Shown here in pieces: positions 24,101-32,690 of a stretch of 64,000 bases of DNA. Origin of the DNA: JAVJRN01 sp040218415. Lineage in GTDB: Bacteria; Bacteroidota; Bacteroidia; Cytophagales; Cyclobacteriaceae. The DNA lies in NCBI GenBank assembly GCA_040218415.1, contig JAVJRN010000055.1, positions 117,731 to 181,730 of the forward strand. Reading direction: 5' to 3'. Under the pieces are notes generated by a model. It worked only from the letters and a program-made list of their open reading frames with translations. It was not told the origin of the DNA and ran no database searches. The translations under genes were made by a program, and so were the position numbers. Numbering within the stretch: the first letter of the stretch is position 1; the number at the start of each line of letters is the position of its first letter.

Positions 24101-25176
24101 GCCTGTCAAGCCTTGGTAGCGATCAATCAAGCGATGAATCACAGGATCAAACAGACAAGGTCGATTTAGGATTTGGTAGTACAGATATTCTGGGAATGTC
24201 TCCAGAAGATTGGGATGGTTTTTTTGAAAATCTAAAGAATGGCAAGCTGGGAATTGAAGAGATGATATTCGCGGCACAGGCTTTTACGGAAGCAATGAAA
24301 ATGCATAACAGCTATGTTTCCGAGGCTGAAAGAAGGAATCTTGAGCAGTTTGAAAGAAACACTGAGCAAAAGAAAGCATCGATTGAAACCCGAATGAATC
24401 GAGAGCTGGAGGCAGCTGAAGGCAATACACGAAAGCAAGAGGAGATAAAGAAAAAGTATAATAGAGGTTTGCTCAAGCTGGAAACTGATTTAGACAAAAA
24501 GAAAGCAGAATTTGACTACAATGAAGCTAAACGAGGAAAATCAACAGCTTTGATGAGCGCTATCGTTAATACAGCCGCGGCGATTGCGCAAGCATTACCG
24601 AATGTTGCATTATCAATTTTGGCTGGAACTATTGGCGCGATACAAATTGGAACCATAGCGTCAACCCCTCTACCTGAAATACCAGGTCGCGAAGATGGCG
24701 GGTATTTGGTTCAGCGATCACAAGACAGAAAAATGTTCAGAGCCAATGTCGATTATAAAAAGCGTGGCTATATAGATAAGCCAACTGTGCTTGCAGGCGA
24801 AAACGGGCGTGAGTTTGTAGCCAGTAATCAAGCGTACAATAATCCAACCATACGGCCAGTACTTGATTATATTGATACTGCCCAGAGAAATGGCACCATT
24901 AACACGGTGAGACTAGATAAAATCTTGAAGGATCGTCCTGCGATAAGAAAGCACGAAGGCAGAGAAAACGGCGGTTATATTAATGCACCAAAAAGCGGCA
25001 ATAGTGATAGTGGTCATGATTTGAAAGCGCTTATAAAAGAGTCTAATAATCTTAACAGAAGATTGGCGAATCGACTAGATAAGGGCATAAGAAGTGAAGT
25101 GAGCTTGGTTGGAAAAGGTGGCTTTAATGAAGCGCAAGACGAGCTGGAGGACATCAATAATAACGTGAATTTATAA
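21154..25176 (+). CDS. Phage tail tape measure protein
   Basis: A 1340-aa protein that sets tail length. Residues 1-130 are a coiled coil (QLERKIKDTTLSLKGLEAEE). Residues about 180-460 carry the TP901-type core: FDDKVADVQKTTGLLKSDV, then RVAGKLGISSKQDVLEFVKA. Hydrophobic segments near 500-630 could cross a membrane during DNA injection. The C-terminal third is charged coiled coil and ends with Asn/Gly-rich stretches (GRENGGYINAPK). At about 1.5 A per residue the tail would be near 200 nm, which is inference. The stop overlaps the next start by one base (TAATG). Confidence 0.95.
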   Translation: MGKTIKDEDLRLNIIVNGDKGRKEIGQLERKIKDTTLSLKGLEAEERSLRRSGKKNTQQYQAVTAAIEEHNATILKAKNRLQVLRAGVDLTKMSYTDLRKEIGRLTRLRNLSGPNSDNWKVYNERLKLVQKRFDEVRQKSQLTSLSMKNMANQFNHYIGVITAGLATLSAAIFGVRKAIDAYAEFDDKVADVQKTTGLLKSDVLELNKELQSVDTRTAQLGLLGLGRVAGKLGISSKQDVLEFVKATDQISVALTEDLGGDIEQSINDVGKLVDIFNVQDEFGIEQGLLKVGSTINELGANSTANEGYIVNFTKRTAGIAPAAKISIANIMGLGATLDMLGQSVEVSGTTFVNIIPDMFKETAEFARVAGMSVDDFTELLERDTNEALIALLEGVKGNNDGMAELVKRLEAVGVDGARATAVVSVMANNTQALREQQALANKAFKEGTSLTDEFNIKNETAAAKLEKARKGLYNMTVQLGEELMPLMTFSTSGFSYFIKVLSSLISFLKENATTLVFLTSVLATYNTIVYLSTVSLKSNIVITTAKILLDKGQRAGLILLAAAQALFTGNLTRASAAMRIFNKVTKLNPLVLLISLVVAAGAALYTYINRLKSTRSAQSALNDVIEESKKSVVDERIKVEQLIKIAKNQRLSIDQRKSAIKALNDISPKYLGGLDLEKVATEEATKATNRYVESLLKKARVEAAQQKLVELNKERLDIGKNADVGIADYLKVGMKSIVDTYKFKGTLIENYIRNSVVAGNKLYSEEIKKFEEQEKALMDFIQDNSDQYVELVKKTPVVGGVTPLTDADQKEIDDRKAKMEEFRKSVLDSTRSAVEVEKAAYEERLIQAGIFNKKFESMTLEDHQIEYALLKQHEANLAKLDAEAIENEISRFNDSLQSQLNLLKTSQNEELKAFKGTKEQREQLIKDQTAAEEELVSQNLEKLQSLIELTLDTGSWEGITADDVLSDEELKILQDKLEEVGLSLSSLGSDQSSDESQDQTDKVDLGFGSTDILGMSPEDWDGFFENLKNGKLGIEEMIFAAQAFTEAMKMHNSYVSEAERRNLEQFERNTEQKKASIETRMNRELEAAEGNTRKQEEIKKKYNRGLLKLETDLDKKKAEFDYNEAKRGKSTALMSAIVNTAAAIAQALPNVALSILAGTIGAIQIGTIASTPLPEIPGREDGGYLVQRSQDRKMFRANVDYKKRGYIDKPTVLAGENGREFVASNQAYNNPTIRPVLDYIDTAQRNGTINTVRLDKILKDRPAIRKHEGRENGGYINAPKSGNSDSGHDLKALIKESNNLNRRLANRLDKGIRSEVSLVGKGGFNEAQDELEDINNNVNL

Positions 25177-26993
25177 TGCTCAAAATAGCTATCGACGGCA
25201 ATTCTTTTGACCTCTATCCTGATATGTCGCTCAATTTGATATACGAAAATCCACTTTTCGTAACTGATCGTATTCCAACAGCGCACAGTTTATTCAGCAC
25301 CCTTCCACCTACCAGGCACAATCTGAAACTATTGGGCTACCCAAACAGACTGAACATAAAAACCAAAGTGCGTGAGTATGCCAATCTTCGGGTTCTCTTT
25401 GGTCCTCATACATTTTTGAAAGGTGTACTTCTGGTTACTGAGTTTGATAAGGATATCAAATTTTACATTCGAGGAGCGATATTCAGCGATGAGATTAGAG
25501 GATCTATTTCTTCCGCTGATCTTGATCAGGAAAATTTCGGAGATGTTGGAAGTCGCTTCACGCCTAATTATTATCTGAATGGTGACATGGGTTATGAGTA
25601 CCGTGAATTTATTGAAGGCACTTTAACGGGACCTGATGATGTTCGTGTCGCACCTATTCGGATCAAAGAGGTTATGTTTCCTGGTGGAAGTCCAGCTCCT
25701 ACACTGAATGGCTGGTTCGCAACCACGGTCATGTATTTTAGCTATTTCAACCCTAATCGTGAAGAATTCATGTTGGGTTATCCGAGCTTTCAAGCGCATA
25801 CGGTTTGTTTCCCGCTTTTGACGCTTAAGTACTTAGTTAGTGAAATATTCGGATCTTCTTTGGTAAACAATCCTTTTGCTGTGGGTGAATTGGCTGATTT
25901 GGTTTTGACTTCCACTTTTCATCCAAAATTCAGCAGTGTTGTATTATCAGCTTATCGAGGTATGTTGCTCGATAGTACCGAAATTGATAACAATCAATTT
26001 TTAGAGTTGGAAAGCTTTTCATCTGCAATGGCTTTTAATGAGATGCTAAAGCAAGTGATGAAGCTATTCTGCATGACTTTATTTGTAAAGGGTAATTCAT
26101 TCGAGTTTAAGTACAATAAGGATATTTTGGCCGATACATCAAAGTCTAACTGGTCTGATAAGCTTATTGGCGAATTAGCACATTGGTTGGAACCAGGTCT
26201 AAACTATGCCTATGGATACAGTGATTGCACCTGCAAAGAAAAGCCCGCTGGCATCATTGAGGTAAACAACATTGAAGACTTGGCCTTGCAAACAGTCACT
26301 GATGATAATGAAAAAGAAATCTACGTCACCAATACTAATCAGTTATTCAATCTTAAAAACAGATTCGATGATGAAACTGGAGGCGTCTCTCCAGAGTATG
26401 AATTTGAAACTGAGGTATTAGACCCAGGCTATGGATCAGCTCCTAACACTCCAAAAAGTGGTTTCAATTTGATTTCAACGGTCACCCCCCTACCAATCAA
26501 TATACATCCCTATTGGTGGGAAAATACAGGATCACCTATCAGTTTTGGACGCTGGTATGTTCCCGAATGGTCTGGAGACAGACTGTTAAGACCAGAGATA
26601 CCAAACATTTTAATTTTCCGTGGTTTGCGCGATACATTGACCAACAAAGCTGGATCTGATCCTGCGGTCAAAGATAAATACCCATATCTGAGCGCACACA
26701 ATGTAGATGCATATGGTCAAAGATTGGGTGACCTATCACTTCACTGGGAAGGAGCCGACGGACTTAAAACTAATTATCACACAGAGTTCCAATCTTGGAT
26801 AGAAGCTGACAAAGTAAAAGCTCGAGGTATATTTCGTTTATCTGCATTAGATCTTAAAAACCTCGATATGAGTGAAAGAAAGCATGTTGACGGTATGGAT
26901 TTTATACCTGAAAAAGTTGAGGTCAGTTTTAAGGTCAATAAAATAGAGCCTGCGAGAGTAACCTTGGTAGAGGCTCCTATTTCAAATTCTTAG
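25176..26993 (+). CDS. Distal tail/baseplate-like protein
   Basis: A 605-aa protein directly after the tape measure gene and coupled by TAATG. The N-terminus (FDLYPDMSLNLIYENPLFV and RIPTAHSLFSTLPPT) matches a common opening of Bacteroidota phage proteins in this place, which are thought to be distal tail or baseplate hub proteins. The middle is beta-rich with many aromatic residues, and the last 40 residues contain RGIFRLSALDLKN. No enzyme motif. The role is inferred from place. Confidence 0.7.
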   Translation: MLKIAIDGNSFDLYPDMSLNLIYENPLFVTDRIPTAHSLFSTLPPTRHNLKLLGYPNRLNIKTKVREYANLRVLFGPHTFLKGVLLVTEFDKDIKFYIRGAIFSDEIRGSISSADLDQENFGDVGSRFTPNYYLNGDMGYEYREFIEGTLTGPDDVRVAPIRIKEVMFPGGSPAPTLNGWFATTVMYFSYFNPNREEFMLGYPSFQAHTVCFPLLTLKYLVSEIFGSSLVNNPFAVGELADLVLTSTFHPKFSSVVLSAYRGMLLDSTEIDNNQFLELESFSSAMAFNEMLKQVMKLFCMTLFVKGNSFEFKYNKDILADTSKSNWSDKLIGELAHWLEPGLNYAYGYSDCTCKEKPAGIIEVNNIEDLALQTVTDDNEKEIYVTNTNQLFNLKNRFDDETGGVSPEYEFETEVLDPGYGSAPNTPKSGFNLISTVTPLPINIHPYWWENTGSPISFGRWYVPEWSGDRLLRPEIPNILIFRGLRDTLTNKAGSDPAVKDKYPYLSAHNVDAYGQRLGDLSLHWEGADGLKTNYHTEFQSWIEADKVKARGIFRLSALDLKNLDMSERKHVDGMDFIPEKVEVSFKVNKIEPARVTLVEAPISNS

Positions 26994-27044
26994 TTCGTGA
27001 TTTTGTCCTTTACCTAAGCAAGACATTGTATTTGCTTTGCTTTG

Positions 27045-27635
27045 ATGTCACACAACTTTGAACTTTCGTTTACGGCAAAAATCATCATTGCCGCAATATC
27101 CGGCGGTCTTATTACCGGAATAGTTAGTCTCGTCACCCAATCACGAGATATTTCTTACAATCAGATTCAAATGCTCATCGTTGAGTTAAAAGAATCTAAC
27201 CAGCAATTGAGAAAGGAAAATCTTCAGATAGAGGATCTCAGACACCAAATATTCTTTCTTCGTCAAAAAATCATGCTGCTTGAAAGCGGCACGCAAGACC
27301 TACCATTTCCAATGTGGCTTAAAGACACGGATGGAACCATGCTCGCCTTGAATCCAGCATACGAATCCGTATTTCTTCATCCCAATGGTTTTACCAAAGA
27401 GCAATACTTAGGCTTCAACGATACGATGATCTGGCCTCATGAAATCGCAAACGAGTTCAGAGCGAATGACCTCTGGGTCATGAACAATAAGAAAGTCTTC
27501 CGTGGCATGGAGAAAATACCTGACCCACTCACGAAGGAACTGATCAACTGGCATGTTGTGAAGTATCCGCGCTATGCTTCAGGCGTTATTATCGGCATTG
27601 GAGGCGTAGCGATTAGAGACTATAAGCCGCCATAG
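27045..27635 (+). CDS. Membrane-anchored coiled-coil PAS-domain protein
   Basis: A 196-aa protein in the lysis-tail region. Residues about 9-29 (AKIIIAAISGGLITGIVSLV) are one membrane span. Residues 40-80 form a coiled coil (LIVELKESNQQLRKENLQ). From about 86 a PAS fold follows: PFPMWLKDTDGTMLALNPAYE, EQYLGFNDTMIWP, FRANDLWVMNNKK and a final strand SGVIIGIGGVAIRD. No kinase, cyclase or other output domain is present. It lies before the amidase and holin, so it may sense a small molecule or the membrane state and influence lysis. The TTG just upstream is a less likely start. Confidence 0.75.
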   Translation: MSHNFELSFTAKIIIAAISGGLITGIVSLVTQSRDISYNQIQMLIVELKESNQQLRKENLQIEDLRHQIFFLRQKIMLLESGTQDLPFPMWLKDTDGTMLALNPAYESVFLHPNGFTKEQYLGFNDTMIWPHEIANEFRANDLWVMNNKKVFRGMEKIPDPLTKELINWHVVKYPRYASGVIIGIGGVAIRDYKPP

Positions 27636-27698
27636 CTCCAATAATCATTGATTTCCGCCTGTCCTTTCTACGCCTCCCTCCGATCATAATTTAGCCTT

Positions 27699-28316
27699 AT
27701 GGAATTTGCTCAGCTAACTAACGAATTCAAACATCATGGTCCACGACTTCAGGTTGATGGTATAGTCATTCACAGCATGGCTAAGTATTTTCATCGCTTT
27801 ATACTTCGCGAAAAACCTTATAACATCTCCAGCGATTTGGTTTCAGAATTGCCAGAAATCATTTTCGCCCCTGATTTTCTTGAATTCGTTGGCAAAAACG
27901 CCAAGCAATCGTGGCTTAAAGGATCTGCGGATTCATTCATAGAGCGTCACGGAATAGGCTATCGATATGGCTATGACAAGCAAACATGGCATAGTGGTGT
28001 TTCTCAGTGGAAAAATTGGAAAAATCTCAATAAGAATTTTTTGGGGTTAGAATTACTACTTGGCGATAAGCCATTCAATGATTACGGACATTTTATTAAT
28101 GAGATCAATAACAATGAAAGCCTATATACTGAGCCGATGTATCAAACATTGGCTTATGAGTGCATTCGATTAATGAATGTGTACAATCTGGATATCAGCA
28201 ACATCGTCACTCATGAAATGGTAGCTGGTGACCACATCCGTGGAAAAGGTAAGGGCAAACAAGATCCAGGGCGTGCATTCAATTGGAACTATTTCATATC
28301 ACTTCTATCAAAATAA
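27699..28316 (+). CDS. Endolysin, N-acetylmuramoyl-L-alanine amidase
   Basis: A 205-aa PGRP/amidase_2 type enzyme that cleaves the lactyl-amide bond of peptidoglycan. His in GIVIHSMAKYF near residue 27 is the first zinc ligand. THEMVAGDHIRGKGKGKQDPG near 170-190 supplies His, the acidic catalytic residue and Asp. There is no signal peptide, so release needs a holin, and a holin-like gene lies 4 bp downstream. The usual lysis pair is therefore present. Confidence 0.88.
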   Translation: MEFAQLTNEFKHHGPRLQVDGIVIHSMAKYFHRFILREKPYNISSDLVSELPEIIFAPDFLEFVGKNAKQSWLKGSADSFIERHGIGYRYGYDKQTWHSGVSQWKNWKNLNKNFLGLELLLGDKPFNDYGHFINEINNNESLYTEPMYQTLAYECIRLMNVYNLDISNIVTHEMVAGDHIRGKGKGKQDPGRAFNWNYFISLLSK

Positions 28317-28320
28317 GCTT

Positions 28321-28809
28321 ATGAGTTTTGGAAACATCGTAAAAAATCTATTCGCAGGAAATGGCGGTATCGGCGGCAAAATTATCGACGGCATACAAGA
28401 CTACTTTCCCGCTAAACTCGACGAAGCAGAAAAAGCCAACCTGAAGATCAAAATACAAGAATCAGCCCATGCAATTGAAATGTCTATTGCTGAGAATACC
28501 CTAAAGGTATATCAAGAATTCAATGACCGGATCAAGCAAATGGAAGGCACAGCGTCCGACCTTCAGCAGTTCGGCTGGTTGGGAAAGATAGTTGTATTTC
28601 TGCGCGGTGCACAGCGGCCAATGTGGGGCTTTGCAGTGATGTACATGGACTTTATGATATTTTCCAATAGATGGCAGTTGGTCGATGGCAGTCAGAAAGA
28701 AAACGCCTTTTGGATCATTAATTTCCTAGTTCTAGGGTTCCTCTTCGGCGAACGCGCCATTAAAAACATCATTCCTCTTGTTTCAACTTATCTGAAAAAG
28801 GATAAATGA
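28321..28809 (+). CDS. Holin-like membrane protein
   Basis: A 162-aa protein from ATG 28321 (a longer GTG-led frame overlaps the amidase gene). An N-terminal soluble part has a charged helix near 35-75. RGAQRPMWGFAVMYMDFMIF near 98-117 and WIINFLVLGFLFGERAI near 131-147 are two membrane spans; the R-G-x-x-R-P motif before the first span is like the three-TM holin family. It follows the endolysin by 4 bp and overlaps the next gene by 4 bp. Confidence 0.75.
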   Translation: MSFGNIVKNLFAGNGGIGGKIIDGIQDYFPAKLDEAEKANLKIKIQESAHAIEMSIAENTLKVYQEFNDRIKQMEGTASDLQQFGWLGKIVVFLRGAQRPMWGFAVMYMDFMIFSNRWQLVDGSQKENAFWIINFLVLGFLFGERAIKNIIPLVSTYLKKDK

Positions 28810-30362
28810 CCATCCTTCAGCAGCCATCAAATTATCAATTCGCTGGAAACCTGCCAGACATTATTGTTGATACGGATACAGCGATCGACTTTACTTTGTC
28901 AAAAGGTGGAGACATTGCAACGATTATTTTAGCAGGTGGTAGCAGCTCATGGCCAGTAGATACGCTCATCACTGGAACAACCTCTGGGGCTACTGGAAAA
29001 GTGCAGAGCTTTGAAAGTGGAACATTGATATTGTATGATGTCGACGGTACTTTTCAAAATGGCGAAAATATTACCTCTGGTACCATTGCAACCGTCTCGC
29101 AAAGTCAAGAAATTCTTATCGAAGAATCATACGTTCCAGATAGCAATAACATAGTAAAGATTGAAATTCGTGAGTTTTTCGAAGAGCTATTTTCAATCGC
29201 AATACCAAGAATCTCGGATGCGTCAATTGTGCAATCAAAAGCCTTTGGAAACTATAAAATAATTATTGAAAGTACTGAATTCACTTTCTACGTCATCAAA
29301 GGAGGTGGGAGAAATTTACCGGATTTCATAGGTAGTAAGTTTCACACCTGGCAGCCTGCTACCAAGTATATTAAGACCGACGATATTGATTTCCTCACTT
29401 TTTTCACGAAAGAGTCTGCTAGTGTTTACAGTCTATTTACCTATCAAGACAATACTACCGATGAAGTTAAACTTACTGACCTCACGGCGTTTCAACTACA
29501 CACGGTAAACGTTAGCCCATTCATTATTGATAATGATTTTAAGAACTTAAAGACATTTGAGATTTGGGTTGCGGATCCAGCGGATTCTAGTGCTAGAATA
29601 AGCAACAGTCAAAAGTTCATTATCACTGATGAATTTTTCACACATGAAGACAACTTTCTTTTTGAAAACTCTCTGGGCGGGATCGAAAGTGTCAAGTTTA
29701 CTGGAGATCTCATTAGAAAAGAGCAATTCAATAAATCAACAGGAATGTTCGGTAGAACTTTGCGAGAATATGAAACAGAAGATGAAAAGCAGTGGACTAA
29801 AAATACAGGTTTATTAAGATCAGCACATGAGATATTGTGGTGTCGCGACTTCTTCGCCAGTGAGGAAAAATATTGGTTTAAAAACCTTCAGCTGGTAGGT
29901 ATTAGAACAGTTGGAACATTCGAGTCAAAAAAGACAATCCTTAACAATTATCAATTCGACGTTATTGAAAACGAAAAAGATGTCTATCAAGATTACTTCG
30001 ATTTTTTCAGCGCAGGAAATTTATTGGTCGCCCCGAAATTAACGCTTGAACCACTTTCAGATACCCAAATCAATGTACTATTCAGCGATCCAAATAAAGG
30101 AAAAGCGTCATCAGAATTATGGATTAAAATAGGAGGTGGAGCTTATACGCTACTGGCTACTTTAGATGCAGGAATTACGGAGTATCAGCATACAGACCTT
30201 ACCACTGGGCTGGTTTATAGATATAAGTTAAGAGCAACTATAGGTTCAAGGGTGAGCCTATATAGCGATGAGAAACTTTTCGTATTAAAACCTTGGCTCT
30301 TTGCTGGTGGTAATTGGAATAGTGCAGGGGCATGGTACGATGGAGAACAATGGGGTGTATAA
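28806..30362 (+). CDS. Tail-tip protein with fibronectin type III domain
   Basis: A 518-aa protein beginning four bases before the holin stop. The N-terminal 400 residues are beta-rich and unassigned. Residues about 413-495 fit a fibronectin type III domain (PKLTLEPLSDTQINVLFSDP, then a Y-R-Y-K-L-R strand). The end has repeated W/G residues (FAGGNWNSAGAWYDGEQWGV), often found at the trimer-forming end of phage tail-tip proteins. It precedes the SGNH tail protein, so host binding is likely. Confidence 0.72.
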   Translation: MTILQQPSNYQFAGNLPDIIVDTDTAIDFTLSKGGDIATIILAGGSSSWPVDTLITGTTSGATGKVQSFESGTLILYDVDGTFQNGENITSGTIATVSQSQEILIEESYVPDSNNIVKIEIREFFEELFSIAIPRISDASIVQSKAFGNYKIIIESTEFTFYVIKGGGRNLPDFIGSKFHTWQPATKYIKTDDIDFLTFFTKESASVYSLFTYQDNTTDEVKLTDLTAFQLHTVNVSPFIIDNDFKNLKTFEIWVADPADSSARISNSQKFIITDEFFTHEDNFLFENSLGGIESVKFTGDLIRKEQFNKSTGMFGRTLREYETEDEKQWTKNTGLLRSAHEILWCRDFFASEEKYWFKNLQLVGIRTVGTFESKKTILNNYQFDVIENEKDVYQDYFDFFSAGNLLVAPKLTLEPLSDTQINVLFSDPNKGKASSELWIKIGGGAYTLLATLDAGITEYQHTDLTTGLVYRYKLRATIGSRVSLYSDEKLFVLKPWLFAGGNWNSAGAWYDGEQWGV

Positions 30363-30374
30363 ATAATAAAAAAG

Positions 30375-32573
30375 ATGGCAATTAAAGATATTTTAGTGAA
30401 TGGCCTTGCGGCTGCAAATGTAGAGGCGAATATAAATGAGTCGATTAAATCGGCAGCATTTAAGGGAGCAAGCGTACTTCCTGCATTCAATGATTTTAGT
30501 CTTGGATTACAGGGAAATTGGATTTTGACTAATAATGCAACAAATCTAACAAGTCAATCGACAGGTGCCAGATTCACTGCCGCTGCGCAAAATTTCAGCG
30601 GAATTAGGCTTATTGATGTATTAAAAATTGGCAAAAAATACTTGATTGAACTTGATATTCAATTAATAAGTGGCACTGCTGAAATATGTAGAGCTGGATG
30701 GACGTTGGTCGCAGGCGAGTACATAGAATTTACACCTACCAACGTTAAAACTACTTTTAAAGGCATAATAAATATTGCATCGGGAGATGACTTGTTTATC
30801 AGCGTAGCTACCGAGAATATTGGTGGAGGAGTATATGAAATAAGCAACATTCAACTTATTGAAGTAAACGAAGATATACTAGCGTTAGGAGATGAGAATG
30901 TAGTGAATGTTGCTGAGACATCAGCTAAGAAGTATACTGAGACAGTAGGACAGATAATAGATCAATACAATGAGAGTGATATTTCATACGACATAAATCA
31001 ATACTCTACTGGTTTCACATTTACCAACCGGTGGGGTTGGGCTAGCCCCATTGGATCTCCTCAAAATTTTAATGCGATTCAGTATGTTGCGAAAGCATAC
31101 GCTGATTTATCTAAAATAAAAGCAACAATCAGGATTAATGGTTTTGATGGGGAGATATTAGAGTCTGCGGAGATAGTAGTCTCTATTTTAAATGGAGAGA
31201 CTAAAACAGCCACGATTATATTTGAAAACACAATAGTTAATGCGAGTGATGCTAATCTATATATTGAATTAGTCGCGGATGGAGACTTTGCCTTTCATGG
31301 GTTTGGACCGGGTTCACCGTACGATTATGGCATTGCGCGCCTTGTTAATAACGATAGTTATTCAGCTCCAAATTGGATCAATTTTGGAGGAACCGGAGAT
31401 CAGGTGCTACGGGTTTCTTTCGGAAATAGCGATGGTAAATTTAAATTTAAAGCACTTCAAAACGATCTACTAGTTCGTATAAAATTAGATGATAATAAAC
31501 TACTATCATGGAATCTTAATTTAAGAAAATGGTTTTCCGAACGAGCAAAAACAGGCAAACAAATTAATGTAGGTTTTTTTGGAGACAGTTGGGTAGCTTT
31601 TCCTGACATAACAGGCGCATTGGCAAATATCATGTGGAATGAGCTTGGATTTGGCGGCACTGGTTTTCAAATGGATAAAAATTATCTGGGTGATAATTCA
31701 ATGTTTGATGTGGGTGATTATGCACCTGTAATCAGCATTTATGGTTGGACGCGAATAGATCAAGATGACGCGAATAATAAGGGTTTGTTTTTGAATGAAC
31801 TCATCTCTACAGGCAATGGGTCAACACTGGAGTATAATCTCTTTGAGCTTGAAGAGATCACCCTTTTTTATTATCAGCAATCCGGCGGAGGTACTTTTAA
31901 ATATCAGATTGACGGAGGGGCTGATAATATAGTTGATAGTAATGGCGCTGATGGAGTTCAGATTACCAAGATATCAGGACTTGTAAAAGGAGCTCATACT
32001 ATATTGATCACTACCACGAGTGCAGCCCCAGTAAAAATACTTGGTATTAGTTCTCGTAATAATGACGCTGGGGTAGTATTTCATTCACTAGGAAACGGTA
32101 GCACTAGAGCAGATCACTATTTGAAGGGAGATCAAGCAGCTCAGCGAGCGCAGATGGCCGAATTAGACTTAGACTTGGTATTGATCCTACTCGGTACGAA
32201 TGAGCAAGGAAATAATACCACCCCTGAGGATTATACTGTTTGGTTGGGTGAAATGATAGACAATATCATCTTAGCGCTTCCCTTTGCTGATATTGTTATA
32301 TGCTCATCTCCTGACAATAACCGAACAGATAAGACTTTCCCAATGTCAGCCTACAATCCCGCAGCTTTAAAAACTGCCATCAATAAGGATTGTGGGTTCA
32401 TTTCTACGTATAACCATTTTGGCGAATTTGTCGCAAACCCAAATTTTGCAACACCAGATGCAGGAGAGAGTAGTGATGCGTATGGTATGTACGACGAAAA
32501 AGCACCGAGCTTTCACTTGTCGCCAGCGGGAGGAGTTCGTTTCGCGAATATTATTTGGAAGTATTTACAATGA
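30375..32573 (+). CDS. SGNH/GDSL-hydrolase tail protein
   Basis: A 732-aa protein likely to be the receptor-binding or depolymerase protein. The N-terminus is a helical attachment segment (NGLAAANVEANINESIK), followed by two beta-rich regions (about 35-165 and 200-370), the first with a carbohydrate-binding-module look. From about 395 an SGNH hydrolase fold starts: GFFGDSWVAF (block I, Ser nucleophile), ILLGTNEQGN near 605 (block III), and FHLSPAGGVRF near 713 (block V, Asp/His region). Such domains remove acetyl groups from polysaccharides. The Asp-x-x-His pair is not exactly the usual DxxH, which needs checking. Confidence 0.8.
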   Translation: MAIKDILVNGLAAANVEANINESIKSAAFKGASVLPAFNDFSLGLQGNWILTNNATNLTSQSTGARFTAAAQNFSGIRLIDVLKIGKKYLIELDIQLISGTAEICRAGWTLVAGEYIEFTPTNVKTTFKGIINIASGDDLFISVATENIGGGVYEISNIQLIEVNEDILALGDENVVNVAETSAKKYTETVGQIIDQYNESDISYDINQYSTGFTFTNRWGWASPIGSPQNFNAIQYVAKAYADLSKIKATIRINGFDGEILESAEIVVSILNGETKTATIIFENTIVNASDANLYIELVADGDFAFHGFGPGSPYDYGIARLVNNDSYSAPNWINFGGTGDQVLRVSFGNSDGKFKFKALQNDLLVRIKLDDNKLLSWNLNLRKWFSERAKTGKQINVGFFGDSWVAFPDITGALANIMWNELGFGGTGFQMDKNYLGDNSMFDVGDYAPVISIYGWTRIDQDDANNKGLFLNELISTGNGSTLEYNLFELEEITLFYYQQSGGGTFKYQIDGGADNIVDSNGADGVQITKISGLVKGAHTILITTTSAAPVKILGISSRNNDAGVVFHSLGNGSTRADHYLKGDQAAQRAQMAELDLDLVLILLGTNEQGNNTTPEDYTVWLGEMIDNIILALPFADIVICSSPDNNRTDKTFPMSAYNPAALKTAINKDCGFISTYNHFGEFVANPNFATPDAGESSDAYGMYDEKAPSFHLSPAGGVRFANIIWKYLQ

Positions 32574-32690
32574 ATATTCATTAATGTTTTATTTAAAATC
32601 ATAAAATAGTCAAAAAATAAACTTGTCCAATCCAACTATACGGCAGATTATACAAATGGCGGTAGCCTATAAAATTATGTGATTTAAAAA

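Noticed and set aside
30375..32573. Diversity-generating retroelement target
   Set aside because: No reverse transcriptase gene or template/variable repeat pair was seen in the tail-gene region.
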